Origin: Janthinobacterium lividum | GTDB taxonomy: Bacteria > Pseudomonadota > Gammaproteobacteria > Burkholderiales > Burkholderiaceae_D | DNA length: 64,000 nucleotides | NCBI RefSeq assembly: GCF_023509035.1 | Contig: NZ_CP075583.1 | Location: 2,852,001 to 2,916,000, forward strand | Direction: 5' to 3' | Part shown: positions 10,022 to 18,807 of the stretch, in pieces | Position numbering within the stretch: the stretch's first letter is position 1 | Layout of the letters: every line of letters starts with the position of its first letter | Notes under the pieces: generated by a model | Told to the model about the DNA's origin: nothing | Database searches by the model: none | What the model saw: only the letters and a program-made list of their open reading frames with translations | Translations under genes and position numbers: made by a program

Positions 10022-10486
10022 TTAGGTTGAGACCGAGGCGAGAATTTTCTGGACTGTCTGCGGATAGGCGCTATACAGGCCTTTATTGGGCAGGTGCTGC
10101 GCGGCGTCGTTGGCCGTGATGAAGGCTTCAAATGCGGCCACATGGTTGGCAACGGGCATCAACGCCTTGCCACCCACGACAAACTGCAGCAGTGCGTCGA
10201 ATACATCGCCCAGCCGGGCCACGAAATCCTCGATGTAGTCATTGAAGCTGCCGTCATACTCGGTGATCACGCCGATGATCAGGCTATTGGACGTGCCCGC
10301 CGAGCTAATGTTGGGCAGCAGATTGGGCTGGGAGCGGTCCAGCAGGGTGAAGCGGGCAAAGTGCACAGTGCCGATCTCGGTGAGGGCGGCATTGATCTTC
10401 GCCTGGAATTCCACCAATGTTGCGGCGATGGCGGTCGGATTGGTGCCGGGTAGTACCGGCATCATTAAGCACAGTGGATTTGCCAT
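10022..10486 (-). CDS. conserved protein upstream of DyP peroxidase
   Basis: A 154-residue soluble protein that I do not recognise by name. The core HFARFTLLDRSQPNLLP followed by an IIGVITEYDGSFNDYIEDFV stretch resembles an uncharacterised domain found beside or fused to peroxidase-like proteins, where the pattern is HFARW..L then ESNYDG...YLDDLV. That resemblance is from memory and unverified. The ATG has a GAGGAG ribosome-binding site. Located 67 bases ahead of the DyP gene on the same strand, it is likely co-transcribed and may act with it. Confidence 0.75.
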   Translation of the reverse strand: MANPLCLMMPVLPGTNPTAIAATLVEFQAKINAALTEIGTVHFARFTLLDRSQPNLLPNISSAGTSNSLIIGVITEYDGSFNDYIEDFVARLGDVFDALLQFVVGGKALMPVANHVAAFEAFITANDAAQHLPNKGLYSAYPQTVQKILASVST

Positions 10487-10811
10487 GGAAGGCTCCTCAA
10501 TACGTGGTTGTCGGGAGGACCGACACTACGCCGCGGCGCCCACTGCGTCAAAAGCTATATTTTCGATTTTGTTGTTAAATACGTACTATTTCAACATGAT
10601 AGTCGATATGAAATGCGGTCTCATGTGGATAGTTGCCGAGGCTGGCCGGCGCCGGCGGACACTCTGCCGCCGGGCTGTTCCAGCCTGTTTCGGGAAGCGC
10701 AAGTGGCGCCGTTGGCGGCGCCGGATTCTGGAGGGAATATTTCTGCAAGATGGGACGCTGCCAGGGTGCCATGCACCACTGCACCGAGGAGACGCGCTGC
10801 ATCGCCCGCTG
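10487..10811. other. intergenic region, no gene recognised
   Basis: About 325 bases between the start of the small DyP-partner gene and the stop of the next minus-strand gene. The part next to the small gene (10545-10615) is AT-rich and probably carries the promoter of the DyP operon, but I could not fix a -35/-10 pair. The rest is GC-rich with no convincing coding frame. Confidence 0.4.
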
Positions 10812-11517
10812 CTAAAACCGTATGGGACAAGGCGCCGCGGTCCCTTCGCCAAAACCGGCATAGCCGGACCTGGCGCTGAGGTTCAAGGTCATGTTGCCTT
10901 TGTCCGGTAAATAGATGCAGTATTCGCCCGTCGCCGTGATGACGCGGTAGATGCGCTTCGGGTCGTTTGGCGCGCTGAACAGCTCGATGCGGGCCGCTTC
11001 GAACCACTTTGGCTTGACCGCCGCGTGCGCTTCCGCAAAGCCCTTTGCCAGGCGCGTCTGCGCCGTATCGGGCGGCGCCACGAATTCCTGTGGATGCTCG
11101 GCGCGCAGTTGGCGGTCGATGGCGCCGGCGGCCTGCAGCGCCTGTTGCGCCACGGTGAGGGGGCTGGCCCTGGGGGCGGCAGGCAGCGGGTCTGCCGGCG
11201 GGGGCATCGTCAGGCGGCCTGTCTTGCGTCGATGCCTGCGGCGCCGATGCCGTCGTGTCGGCGGGGACGGTTCGGATTGCTGGCGGACGTGTCGGCGCTG
11301 GATCGGGCTGGGCGGTTGGAATGAACCTTGCCATTGGCGGCAGTGGCGGCATCAGTTGCAGCCAGACCCGGTCATCGTGCTCGATTCTTGTGTGGACTGG
11401 CCGCGTGGCCGCCCAGAGCAGCGCCAGATGCAGCAGAATAATGGCGGCGACGTACGGGCCATGGGCACGCTGGCCGGAGAGAAAATCCTGCTCCTGTCGT
11501 GCAAGGTTGATGCGCAT
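10812..11517 (-). pseudogene. membrane-anchored hypothetical protein, apparent frameshift
   Basis: Two overlapping minus-strand frames form one protein of about 234 residues. The 5' frame starts at ATG 11517 with a basic N-terminus, one transmembrane helix (YVAAIILLHLALLWAA) and a Pro-rich periplasmic linker. The 3' frame carries a folded domain with KRIYRVITATGEYCIYLPD and a PCPIRF end. They join if one base is removed from a run of five C (plus-strand G at 11200-11204), giving DDAPPADPLPAAPRASPL. The layout of helix, Pro-rich linker and small C-terminal domain is TonB-like in architecture, but I see no TonB motif. Function unknown; the shift may be a sequencing error. Confidence 0.6.
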
Positions 11518-11674
11518 CGGTGTCACGCCTGCCGTGATGAAGGTGGCACCAGTATGCAAATTTGCAACAGTGCTGTAAACAGGTTTCGGGCAGAACGCGG
11601 ATTGTGCTCCCCTGGGTACTGGAAAATGCGCCTGGCGATGATCTTCTCAAGCCGTCATGCCAGGCCGCGACGCC

Positions 11675-12736
11675 TCAATCCTCGGCCTGGAATTCGCTGG
11701 CCGAGACGAACAGGTCCCACGAAGCGATGAACAGGGCCGCCACCACGGGGCCGATGACGAAGCCGTTCAGGCCAAACAGGGCCATGCCGCCCACGGTCGA
11801 CAGCAGCACCACGTAGTCCGGCATCTTGGTATCCTTGCCCACGAGGATGGGGCGCAGCACGTTGTCGACCAGGCCGATGACGAAGACGCCGAAGGCGGCC
11901 AGGCCCGCGCCTTGCCAGATGGCGCCCGTGGCCAGGAAGTAAACGGCCACGGGCGCCCAGACGAGGGCGGCGCCGACGGCCGGCAGCAGCGACAGGAAGG
12001 CCATCAGCACGGCCCACAGCAGGGGCGCGGGCACGTCCAGGAACCAGAACGCCAGGCCGCCGAGGGCGCCCTGGGCAATCGCCACGAGGATGTTGCCTTT
12101 CACGGTGGCGCGGATCACCGTCGTGAAATTGGTGAACAGGCGCTGCTTGTACTTGCGGCTCAGCGGCACGGCGCCCTTGATGCGGGCCGACAGGGTGGAG
12201 CCATCGCGCATGAGGAAAAACAGCAGGTACAGCATGATGCACAGGCTGGTGAGGAATTCAAAGGTGTACAGGCCCACATTGATGGCTTTCACCGCCACCA
12301 CCTGGCTCACCTGCGTGGCGCCCTCGGCCAGCTTGTCCTGCAGGCTGGCCAGGCTGGTCAGGTTGAAGCGGTCGAGCAAGTTGATCAACCATTGCGGCAG
12401 TACCGCCATGATTTTATTGAAGAACATGGCGACCGTGATTTCGCCCGAACGTACCATCTCCACGACGCTGGCCGCCTGGTTCACCAGCGACACGGAAATG
12501 AGCGACAGCGGCAGGATCACGATGACGATGATGAGTAGCAAGGTCAGCAGCGACGCCAGGCCGGCGCGGCCCCTGGTTTTCCGCAGCAGCCAGCGGTACA
12601 CGGGCGCGAACAGGATCGCCAGGATGACGCCCCAGAAGATGGCGCCCGCATACGGCGCCAGTATCCAGCCGAAGCCGATGGTGACGATGCTCAAGAGGAG
12701 CAAGAACACTTTCTGGTGCAGCGTGAGGGTATGCAT
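11675..12736 (-). CDS. AI-2E family transporter (PerM-like permease)
   Basis: A 353-residue integral membrane protein of the AI-2E/UPF0118 family. It shows about seven to eight hydrophobic segments: two at the N-terminus (residues 8-45), one at about 60-90, a soluble amphipathic middle region, then a helix bundle from about residue 150 on. The family-typical IAQGALGGLAFWFLDVPAPLLWAVLMAFLSLLPAVG and the DNVLRPILVGK motif near the end are both present. Some members export autoinducer-2, others act in sodium/proton exchange or are uncharacterised, so the substrate cannot be stated. It is a single gene with its own promoter region facing the flavin reductase gene. Confidence 0.9.
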   Translation of the reverse strand: MHTLTLHQKVFLLLLSIVTIGFGWILAPYAGAIFWGVILAILFAPVYRWLLRKTRGRAGLASLLTLLLIIVIVILPLSLISVSLVNQAASVVEMVRSGEITVAMFFNKIMAVLPQWLINLLDRFNLTSLASLQDKLAEGATQVSQVVAVKAINVGLYTFEFLTSLCIMLYLLFFLMRDGSTLSARIKGAVPLSRKYKQRLFTNFTTVIRATVKGNILVAIAQGALGGLAFWFLDVPAPLLWAVLMAFLSLLPAVGAALVWAPVAVYFLATGAIWQGAGLAAFGVFVIGLVDNVLRPILVGKDTKMPDYVVLLSTVGGMALFGLNGFVIGPVVAALFIASWDLFVSASEFQAED

Positions 12737-12943
12737 GGGCGGTAGCGCAATGATAAGGGTTGAGTTGCGCCATCATAAGCGAGGCATGGCGCTGCGCGCC
12801 ATACAATTGTCGCCTTGGTCGTCTGTGAGCGAGCGCACCTGGCGCCGAAGGGCCGGCAACGCGGTGGCGGCAATTCCAGTAAGCTGTCGTTCTCGGCGCT
12901 CCATCCCGGGCGCCTTTGACTACTTTTGACTTCAGGAACGCGC

Positions 12944-13570
12944 GTGACCGATCACATTCACTTTTATGAACCTGCACAGGGCCATGGCCTGCCGCATGAC
13001 CCGTTCAACGCGATTGTCGGACCGCGGCCGATCGGCTGGATTGCCTCGCGCAGCGGTGCGGGCGTGCTCAATCTGGCGCCGTACAGCTTTTTCAACGCCT
13101 TCAATTACCATCCGCCGCTGATCGGTTTTTCCAGCATCGGCCGCAAGGATACCTTGCGCAATATCGAGCAGACGGGCGAATTCGTGTGGAACCTGGCGAC
13201 GCGTCCGCTGGCCGAGGCGATGAATGCCAGTTGCGCGCCGGCGCCGCCCGAGGTCGACGAATTCGCGCTGGCCGGCCTGACGCCGGCCGCCTCGCGCATC
13301 GTCAACGTGCCGCGCGTGGCCGAAAGCCCCGTGTCCTTCGAATGCCGGCGCACGCAGATCATCGAGCTGCAAGGCGTCAATGGCGACGCTGTCGGCAGCT
13401 GGCTGGTGCTGGGGGAGGTGGTGGGCGTGCACATCGCGCGCCATCTGTTGACGGATGGCGTGTACGACACGGCAGCCGCTGCGCCGATATTGCGCGGTGG
13501 CGGGCCGGCCGATTATTTTGAGATCGGACCGGACAGCCTGTTCCACATGCGCCGGCCAAGCTATCCCTGA
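12944..13570 (+). CDS. flavin reductase family protein (FMN-binding split barrel)
   Basis: A 208-residue FMN-binding split-barrel protein of the flavin reductase-like/DIM6-NTAB group. Family features are the N-terminal FYEPAQGHGLPHDPFNAIVGPRPIGWIASR, then NLAPYSFFNAFNYHPPLIGFSS and KDTLRNIEQTGEFVWNL. Such proteins reduce flavins or carry FMN for partner oxygenases. The GTG at 12944 is chosen because a CAGGA sits nine bases upstream; the TTG at 12926 would add six residues. No oxygenase partner lies nearby. It faces the FadR gene convergently, 11 bases away. Confidence 0.85.
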   Translation: MTDHIHFYEPAQGHGLPHDPFNAIVGPRPIGWIASRSGAGVLNLAPYSFFNAFNYHPPLIGFSSIGRKDTLRNIEQTGEFVWNLATRPLAEAMNASCAPAPPEVDEFALAGLTPAASRIVNVPRVAESPVSFECRRTQIIELQGVNGDAVGSWLVLGEVVGVHIARHLLTDGVYDTAAAAPILRGGGPADYFEIGPDSLFHMRRPSYP

Positions 13571-13581
13571 AAGGGAGCCGG

Positions 13582-14394
13582 CTATTTCTGCATGATGGGA
13601 TCGCGTCCCAGGGTGCGCGCCAGTGCGCCGCCGTCGCCACGCCAGAATTCGCGGTCGGCCAGGCGCACGCGCTCGGCCGCGTGCTGCATGTGTTCCATGG
13701 CCGCCTGGCGCGCCCGCTGCGGGTCGCCATCGGCGATCGCCTGCACGATTTTTTCATGTTCGCGCCGCACTTCGATGGAAAAGTCCGTGCGCCGCGCTTC
13801 ATTCGCGCGCGTCACCTTGACGGCCGAGCGGATCGGGTCGGCGAACATGGCGACGAATTTCGGCCAGTAGGGGTTGCCCGTCGCCTCGGCGATGCACAGG
13901 TGCAGGCGCACGTCTTCTTCCACGCCATCGACGCCGGCCGCCACCGCTTCCTCGATGCGCCGCAGCGCATGTTCGATATCGGCCAGCTGGCCCGGCGTGC
14001 GGCGCACGGCCGCCAGCGCGGCGATTTCCGCTTCCAGCCCCTGGCGCACCTCGATCAGGTTCAGCAGCGATTGCACCGACTGCTCCGTCAGCGCGTCACC
14101 CCGTTCGCCGGTCTTCGCGCCATCCTGCGCGCACACGAACGTGCCGCTGCCTTTGCGCGTGACGACGATGCCGTCCGCCTGCAGCAGCGCGATGGCTTCG
14201 CGCAGCACCGTGCGGCTCACGCCGAAGTGGCTGGCCATGGCCTGCTCCGATGGCAAACGCGTGCCACTGGCCAGGCCATCGTGGTGGAGCTGCTGGCGCA
14301 GCCGGGCCGCCACGCGCGCACCCAGGGTGCCGGTGGTGAAGCTGCCCGCGGCGGGCTCCGGCGGGGGAAGGGTAAAGCTGAACGTGCGGTCCAT
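13582..14394 (-). CDS. FadR/GntR-family transcriptional regulator of the tetronate operon
   Basis: A 270-residue regulator with an N-terminal GntR winged helix (residues about 30-95: RLPSEQAMASHFGVSRTVLREAIALLQADGIVVTRKGSGTFV) and a C-terminal FCD/FadR ligand-binding domain with LIEVRQGLEAEIAALAA and a metal-binding-type DVRLHLCIAEATGNPYW block. The ATG at 14394 follows an AAGGA; ATG 14403 and 14424 have poorer sites. It is divergent from the MFS-ltnD-otnK-otnC-otnI-denD operon, so it most likely represses that operon and responds to a sugar acid or intermediate. That assignment is from position, not experiment. Confidence 0.9.
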   Translation of the reverse strand: MDRTFSFTLPPPEPAAGSFTTGTLGARVAARLRQQLHHDGLASGTRLPSEQAMASHFGVSRTVLREAIALLQADGIVVTRKGSGTFVCAQDGAKTGERGDALTEQSVQSLLNLIEVRQGLEAEIAALAAVRRTPGQLADIEHALRRIEEAVAAGVDGVEEDVRLHLCIAEATGNPYWPKFVAMFADPIRSAVKVTRANEARRTDFSIEVRREHEKIVQAIADGDPQRARQAAMEHMQHAAERVRLADREFWRGDGGALARTLGRDPIMQK

Positions 14395-14440
14395 CGGGTG
14401 CATCCTTGTGCTAGCGGTTCTCATGGGGCTTGCTTGCCAT

Positions 14441-14453
14441 TATATGGAATATA
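14441..14453. promoter_or_regulatory. operator-like inverted repeat (GntR/FadR candidate site 1)
   Basis: A perfect inverted repeat TATAT-GGA-ATATA lies between the regulator start (14394) and the transporter promoter, just upstream of its -35. A related sequence, TATGGATGTATA on the minus strand, lies over the -10 region (see the second site). Two similar AT-rich half-palindromes around one promoter are what a dimeric GntR-family repressor would use. Binding is inferred. Confidence 0.55.
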
Positions 14454-14457
14454 CAGC

Positions 14458-14486
14458 TTGACACACACAAAACACACACATAATAT
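14458..14486 (+). promoter_or_regulatory. sigma-70 promoter of the tetronate operon
   Basis: A perfect -35 TTGACA (14458-14463), a 17-base spacer made of CA repeats, and a -10 TAATAT (14481-14486) lie 93 bases before the MFS start codon. This is a near-consensus promoter, which implies strong expression when not repressed. Confidence 0.8.
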
Positions 14487-14497
14487 ACATCCATACA
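14483..14497. promoter_or_regulatory. operator-like site 2 overlapping the -10
   Basis: On the minus strand this reads GTATGGATGTATATT, sharing TATGGA plus TATA with the inverted repeat at 14441-14453. It covers the -10 and the likely start point of the tetronate operon, the usual place for a repressor to block RNA polymerase. A candidate site only. Confidence 0.45.
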
Positions 14498-14578
14498 AAT
14501 TTTAGACAAGTTGCCAGCCACCTTCGGTGGACCATAAAAATCCGGCACGGTCGATCCCCCAGTGATCAGGAGACAAGC

Positions 14579-15907
14579 ATGGAAGTGTCACAAGCAATGC
14601 CTGGCCAGCCGGCCGGCGCGGCCGCAAGCCAGAAAACCATCGACGACGCCGTCTACCGCAAGGTGACCTGGCGCATCATCCCCTTCCTCATGCTGTGCTA
14701 CATCGTCGCCTATCTCGACCGTGTGAATGTGGGCTTCGCCAAGCTGCAAATGCTGGCCGACCTGCAGTTTTCCGAAACCGTGTACGGCCTGGGAGCCGGC
14801 GTGTTCTTCCTTGGCTACTTCCTGTTCGAAGTGCCCAGCAACGTGATGCTGCACAAGATCGGCGCACGCGTGTGGATCGCCCGCATCATGATCACCTGGG
14901 CCATCATTTCGGGCGCCTTCATGTTCGTCACCACGCCGACCCAGTTCTACGTCATGCGCTTCCTGCTCGGCATCGCCGAGGCGGGCTTCTTCCCCGGCAT
15001 CATCCTTTATTTGACCTACTGGTATCCGTCCGAGCGCCGCGCGCGCATGGTGTGCACCTTCATGGCCGCCATTCCCGTGGCGGGCCTGATCGGCGGCCCC
15101 CTGTCTGGCTGGATCATGGAAACCTTCGCCGGCTGGCACGGTTATGCGGGCTGGCAGTGGATGTTCGTGCTCGAAGCGATTCCCGCCGCGCTGATGGGTG
15201 TGGCCGTGCTGCTGTACCTCGATAACAGCATCCGCGCCGCGAAGTGGCTGACGGAAGACGAGAAAGTCATCCTCGAGCAGCGCATTGCCACGGAAGCGCA
15301 GGGCAAGGTATCGCACCCGTCGATCCGCGCCATGTTCGCCGACCCGCGCATCTGGGTCATGGCGCTGATTTATTTCTGCTGCGTGATGGGCCAGTATTCG
15401 CTGACCTTCTGGCTGCCAAGCCTGATCAAGGCGGCCGGCGTGACGGGCGTGCTCAATATTGGTCTCTTTACGGCGATCCCGTATTCGGTGGCCGTGGCGT
15501 CGATGATCCTGCTGGGCCGCAGCTCGGACAAGTACCGCGAACGGCGTTGGCACATGGCCATCCCGCTGGTCGTCGGTGCCGCCGCCATCGTCTGCAGCGC
15601 GCTGGCGGGCGCCCACAACACGGGCTGGGCCATCTTCTTCCTGACGATCGCCGCTGGCGGCATCCTCGCTGCTTCGCCCATGTTTTGGAGCCTGCCGACG
15701 GCTTTCCTCGGCGGCGTCTCGGCCGCCGCCGGTATCGCCGCCATCAACTCGGTGGGCAACCTGGCCGGCTTCGCGGCACCGTACATGATCGGTTCCATCA
15801 AGGATCTGACGCAATCGACCGACATCGCCATCTACCTGCTGGCGGGCATCCTGGTGTTTGGCGCCTTCATCATCATGCGGGTGCCGGCCAAGCTGGTGAA
15901 CAAGTAA
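14579..15907 (+). CDS. MFS transporter, ACS (anion:cation symporter) family, probable tetronate importer
   Basis: A 442-residue major facilitator with twelve predicted transmembrane helices. It begins with a cytoplasmic tail, then IIPFLMLCYIVAYLDRVNVGFAK, the hallmark of the anion:cation symporter group that includes tartrate and phthalate carriers. The EVPSNVMLHKIGARVWIARIM and LGIAEAGFFPGIILYLTYWYP segments are further family marks. It has a strong ribosome-binding site (CAGGAGACAAGC) and is the first gene of an operon for four-carbon sugar acids, so uptake of D-erythronate and/or L-threonate is the likely role. Sixteen bases separate it from ltnD. Confidence 0.9.
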   Translation: MEVSQAMPGQPAGAAASQKTIDDAVYRKVTWRIIPFLMLCYIVAYLDRVNVGFAKLQMLADLQFSETVYGLGAGVFFLGYFLFEVPSNVMLHKIGARVWIARIMITWAIISGAFMFVTTPTQFYVMRFLLGIAEAGFFPGIILYLTYWYPSERRARMVCTFMAAIPVAGLIGGPLSGWIMETFAGWHGYAGWQWMFVLEAIPAALMGVAVLLYLDNSIRAAKWLTEDEKVILEQRIATEAQGKVSHPSIRAMFADPRIWVMALIYFCCVMGQYSLTFWLPSLIKAAGVTGVLNIGLFTAIPYSVAVASMILLGRSSDKYRERRWHMAIPLVVGAAAIVCSALAGAHNTGWAIFFLTIAAGGILAASPMFWSLPTAFLGGVSAAAGIAAINSVGNLAGFAAPYMIGSIKDLTQSTDIAIYLLAGILVFGAFIIMRVPAKLVNK

Positions 15908-15923
15908 ACAAGTGGAGCAAATT

Positions 15924-16823
15924 ATGAGCGCAAGAATCGAAAAAGTGGGCGTGATCGGCCTGGGCGCCATGGGCATGGGCATCGCGCAATCCCTGCTGCG
16001 TGCCGGCTTCGAAGTGCATGCCTGCGACGTGCGACCCGAGACCGTGCAAAAGCTGGCGGACCTGGGCGCCAGTGCGGCGGTGTCTCCCGCCGCACTGGCG
16101 GCGCAGGTGCAAGCCTTGCTGATCGTCGTCGTCAATGCGCAGCAGACGGAAGCCGTGCTGTTTGGCGAACAAGGCGCCGCCAACGCCTTGGCGCCCGGCA
16201 GCGTGGTGATCGCCTGCGCCACCGTGGCGCCGGAGTTTGCCGAGGCGCTCGGCGTACGTCTGGCGGCCATGGGCCTGCGCTTCATCGACGCGCCCATTTC
16301 CGGCGGCGCGGCCAAGGCGGCTGCCGGCGAGATGTCGGTGATGGCGGCCGGCGCACCCGGCGCATTCGACGCCTGCGCCGGCATTTTCGATGCCATCTGC
16401 GCCAGGCTGTACCGGCTGGGCGAACAGCCGGGCCAAGGCTCGAAAGTCAAGATGATCAACCAGCTGCTGGCCGGCGTGCATATCGCCGCCGCCGCCGAAG
16501 CGATGGCGCTGGGCTTGCGCGCCGGCTGCGATCCGGATGCGCTGTACGAAGTCATTTCGAACAGCGCCGGCAGTTCCTGGATGTTCCAGAACCGCGTGCC
16601 GCACATCCTGCAGGGTGACTACACGCCGCTGTCGGCCGTGAATATTTTTGTGAAAGACCTGGGCATCGTGCTCGATTACGCGAAGAAAAGCGTCTTTCCG
16701 CTGCCCCTGTCCGCCACGGCGCACCAGATGTTCATGCAGGCGTCGGCGGCAGGCTTTGGCGGAGAGGACGACTCGGCCGTCATTAAAACTTTCCCGGGTA
16801 TCGATCTGCCGGCGAAAGCGTAA
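15924..16823 (+). CDS. ltnD: L-threonate dehydrogenase
   Basis: LtnD oxidises L-threonate to 2-oxo-tetronate with NAD+. This 299-residue protein belongs to the beta-hydroxyacid dehydrogenase family: the Rossmann motif GVIGLGAMGMGIAQSL opens it, the substrate loop FIDAPISGGAAKA is at about residue 120, and the catalytic Lys is in GSKVKMINQLL (about residue 175). ATG 15924 follows a GGAG, and the upstream GTG at 15912 is not needed. The neighbouring otnK, otnC and otnI genes select LtnD over other family members such as tartronate semialdehyde reductase. Confidence 0.9.
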   Translation: MSARIEKVGVIGLGAMGMGIAQSLLRAGFEVHACDVRPETVQKLADLGASAAVSPAALAAQVQALLIVVVNAQQTEAVLFGEQGAANALAPGSVVIACATVAPEFAEALGVRLAAMGLRFIDAPISGGAAKAAAGEMSVMAAGAPGAFDACAGIFDAICARLYRLGEQPGQGSKVKMINQLLAGVHIAAAAEAMALGLRAGCDPDALYEVISNSAGSSWMFQNRVPHILQGDYTPLSAVNIFVKDLGIVLDYAKKSVFPLPLSATAHQMFMQASAAGFGGEDDSAVIKTFPGIDLPAKA

Positions 16824-16844
16824 CTGAATCAGGAAGGAAATATC

Positions 16845-18146
16845 ATGACTGTATTACTGGGATGTATCGCCGACGATTTTACGGGTGGCACCGACCTGGC
16901 CGGCATGCTGGTCAAGGCCGGCATGCGCACGGTGCAGCTGATCGGCGTGCCGCAAGGTCCGCCGCCAGCCGATGTCGATGCCGTCGTCATCGCCCTCAAG
17001 TCGCGCACGAATGCGCCGGAAGAGGCGGTGGCCGAATCGCTGGCTGCGCTGGCCTGGCTGCAGCAAGCCGGATGCAAGCAGTTTTACTTCAAGTACTGCT
17101 CCACGTTCGACTCCACGCCACGCGGCAATATCGGCCCCGTGGCCGAGGCGCTGATGCGGGCGCTCGATACCGATTTTACGATTGCCTGCCCCGCGTTCCC
17201 TGCCAACGGACGCACCATCTACAAGGGCAACCTGTTCGTTGGCGACGTGCCGCTGGCCGAATCGAGCATGCGCGACCATCCACTGACGCCGATGACGGAT
17301 TCGAACCTGGTGCGCGTGCTGCAGCAGCAGGTACATGCCAGGGTAGGCCTGGCCGATTACAGCGTGGTGGAGAAGGGCGCGGCCGCCATCGCCCAGCGCT
17401 TTACGGACTTGCGCGCGCAGGGCTGCCATCTCGCCGTCGTCGATGCCGTGTCGAACCGCGACCTGGAAGCCATCGGCGCCGCCTGCGCGGACTTGAAGCT
17501 GATCACGGGCGGCTCCGGCATCGCGCTGGGACTGCCGCAAAATTTCCGCCAGCGGGGCCAGTTGTCGCCCTCGTTCGCGGGCCAGGCGGGACGCTTGCCG
17601 CCACCGACGGGTTTGCGTGCCGTCATCTCGGGCAGCTGCTCGGTGGCCACGCAACAGCAGGTGGCGCACCTGCGCGAGCGTGCCCCGTCATTCCACGTCG
17701 ACCCGCTGCAGCTGGCCGCTGGCGGCGAGGTGGTCGATGCCGTGGTGGAGCAGGCCCTGGCTTGGGCTGGTGCGCACCTGGCGCAAGGCCCTGTCCTGAT
17801 TTATGCCACGGCCACGCCGGACGCCGTGCGCGCCGTGCAGGCGCAGCTGGGCGTGGAGCGTGCCGGCGCCCTCGTCGAGGAAACCCTGGCCGCCATCGCG
17901 CAAGGGCTCGTACGCCTTGGCGTGGGCCAGTTGATCGTGGCCGGCGGCGAAACCTCGGGCGCGGTCGTCAAGGCCTTGGGCGTGGCGGGCTTGCGTATCG
18001 GGCCAGAGATCGACCCCGGCGTGCCGTGGACGCTAGCCTTGCCGGCGCCGGGCGACGATGGCAGGGCGCCCTTGGCGCTGGCCCTCAAGTCCGGTAATTT
18101 CGGCACCGTCGATTTCTTCAGCAAGGCCTGGCAGGTGCTGGCATGA
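16845..18146 (+). CDS. otnK: 3-oxo-tetronate kinase
   Basis: OtnK phosphorylates 3-oxo-tetronate to its 4-phosphate with ATP. The 433-residue protein is a four-carbon acid sugar kinase (former DUF1537): the N-terminal domain shows GCIADDFTGGTDLAGMLVKAGMRTV and KYCSTFDSTPRGNIGPV, while the C-terminal nucleotide-binding domain has IVAGGETSGAVVKALG and a terminal ALKSGNFG, all signatures of the group. Length is normal. The start has a strong site (GGAAGGAAATATC). Its stop overlaps otnC (ATGA), so the kinase and decarboxylase are translationally coupled. Confidence 0.95.
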   Translation: MTVLLGCIADDFTGGTDLAGMLVKAGMRTVQLIGVPQGPPPADVDAVVIALKSRTNAPEEAVAESLAALAWLQQAGCKQFYFKYCSTFDSTPRGNIGPVAEALMRALDTDFTIACPAFPANGRTIYKGNLFVGDVPLAESSMRDHPLTPMTDSNLVRVLQQQVHARVGLADYSVVEKGAAAIAQRFTDLRAQGCHLAVVDAVSNRDLEAIGAACADLKLITGGSGIALGLPQNFRQRGQLSPSFAGQAGRLPPPTGLRAVISGSCSVATQQQVAHLRERAPSFHVDPLQLAAGGEVVDAVVEQALAWAGAHLAQGPVLIYATATPDAVRAVQAQLGVERAGALVEETLAAIAQGLVRLGVGQLIVAGGETSGAVVKALGVAGLRIGPEIDPGVPWTLALPAPGDDGRAPLALALKSGNFGTVDFFSKAWQVLA

Positions 18147-18787
18147 GCGCCACCGAATCGCGCCAGCGCGAGCTGATCGTCGACTTTGGCAAGTCGCTGT
18201 TCGAACGTGGCCTGACGGCCGGCAGCAGCGGCAACCTGAGCGTGCGCCTGTCCGATGGCTGGCTGCTCACGCCGACGAATGCCAGCCTGGGGCGGCTCGA
18301 TCCCGCGCAATTGTCCAAGCTCGATTGGGACGGCAACTTGATCAGCGGTGCGCCGCCTTCAAAAGAGGCATTTTTGCACCGCGCCATGTACGAAGAGCGC
18401 AGCAGCGCCGGCGCCATCGTGCACTTGCATTCGACGCATTCGGCCGCCGTGTCGTGCATGTGCGGCTTGAACCATGACGATTGCATCCCGCCGCTCACGC
18501 CATACTTTGTGATGAAGGTAGGGCGTTTGCCGCTGGTGCCATATCACCGTCCGGGCGACCCGGCGCTGGCGGGGGCGATTGGCGCCATGGCGCGCAAGCA
18601 CTCGGCCGTGCTGCTGGCCAATCACGGTCCCGTGGTCTCGGGCAGCAGCCTGGAAGCGGCCGTGTATGCGGCCGAGGAACTGGAAGAGACGGCCAAGCTG
18701 TTCCTGCTGCTGCGCGACGTGCCCACGCGCCCGCTCGACGCGGCGCAGATCGCGGACTTGAAGCACACCTTCAAGCTCGAACTATAA
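18143..18787 (+). CDS. otnC: 3-oxo-tetronate 4-phosphate decarboxylase
   Basis: OtnC decarboxylates 3-oxo-tetronate 4-phosphate to dihydroxyacetone phosphate and CO2. It is a 214-residue class II aldolase/adducin-fold enzyme related to fuculose-phosphate aldolase. The motifs are [14 protein letters not shown] (phosphate binding), the metal ligands in IVHLHSTHS and LLANHGPVV, and the acid residue in PPSKEAFLH. It overlaps otnK by four bases and precedes otnI by 20. Together with otnK it is common to both the D-erythronate and L-threonate routes. Confidence 0.93.
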   Translation: MSATESRQRELIVDFGKSLFERGLTAGSSGNLSVRLSDGWLLTPTNASLGRLDPAQLSKLDWDGNLISGAPPSKEAFLHRAMYEERSSAGAIVHLHSTHSAAVSCMCGLNHDDCIPPLTPYFVMKVGRLPLVPYHRPGDPALAGAIGAMARKHSAVLLANHGPVVSGSSLEAAVYAAEELEETAKLFLLLRDVPTRPLDAAQIADLKHTFKLEL

Positions 18788-18807
18788 GATTCCCAAGGAG
18801 ATATCAC

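Noticed and set aside
14464..14480. CA-rich tract as a CRISPR or phase-variable repeat on its own
   Set aside because: It is only the promoter spacer, imperfect and 17 bases long; noted with the promoter instead.
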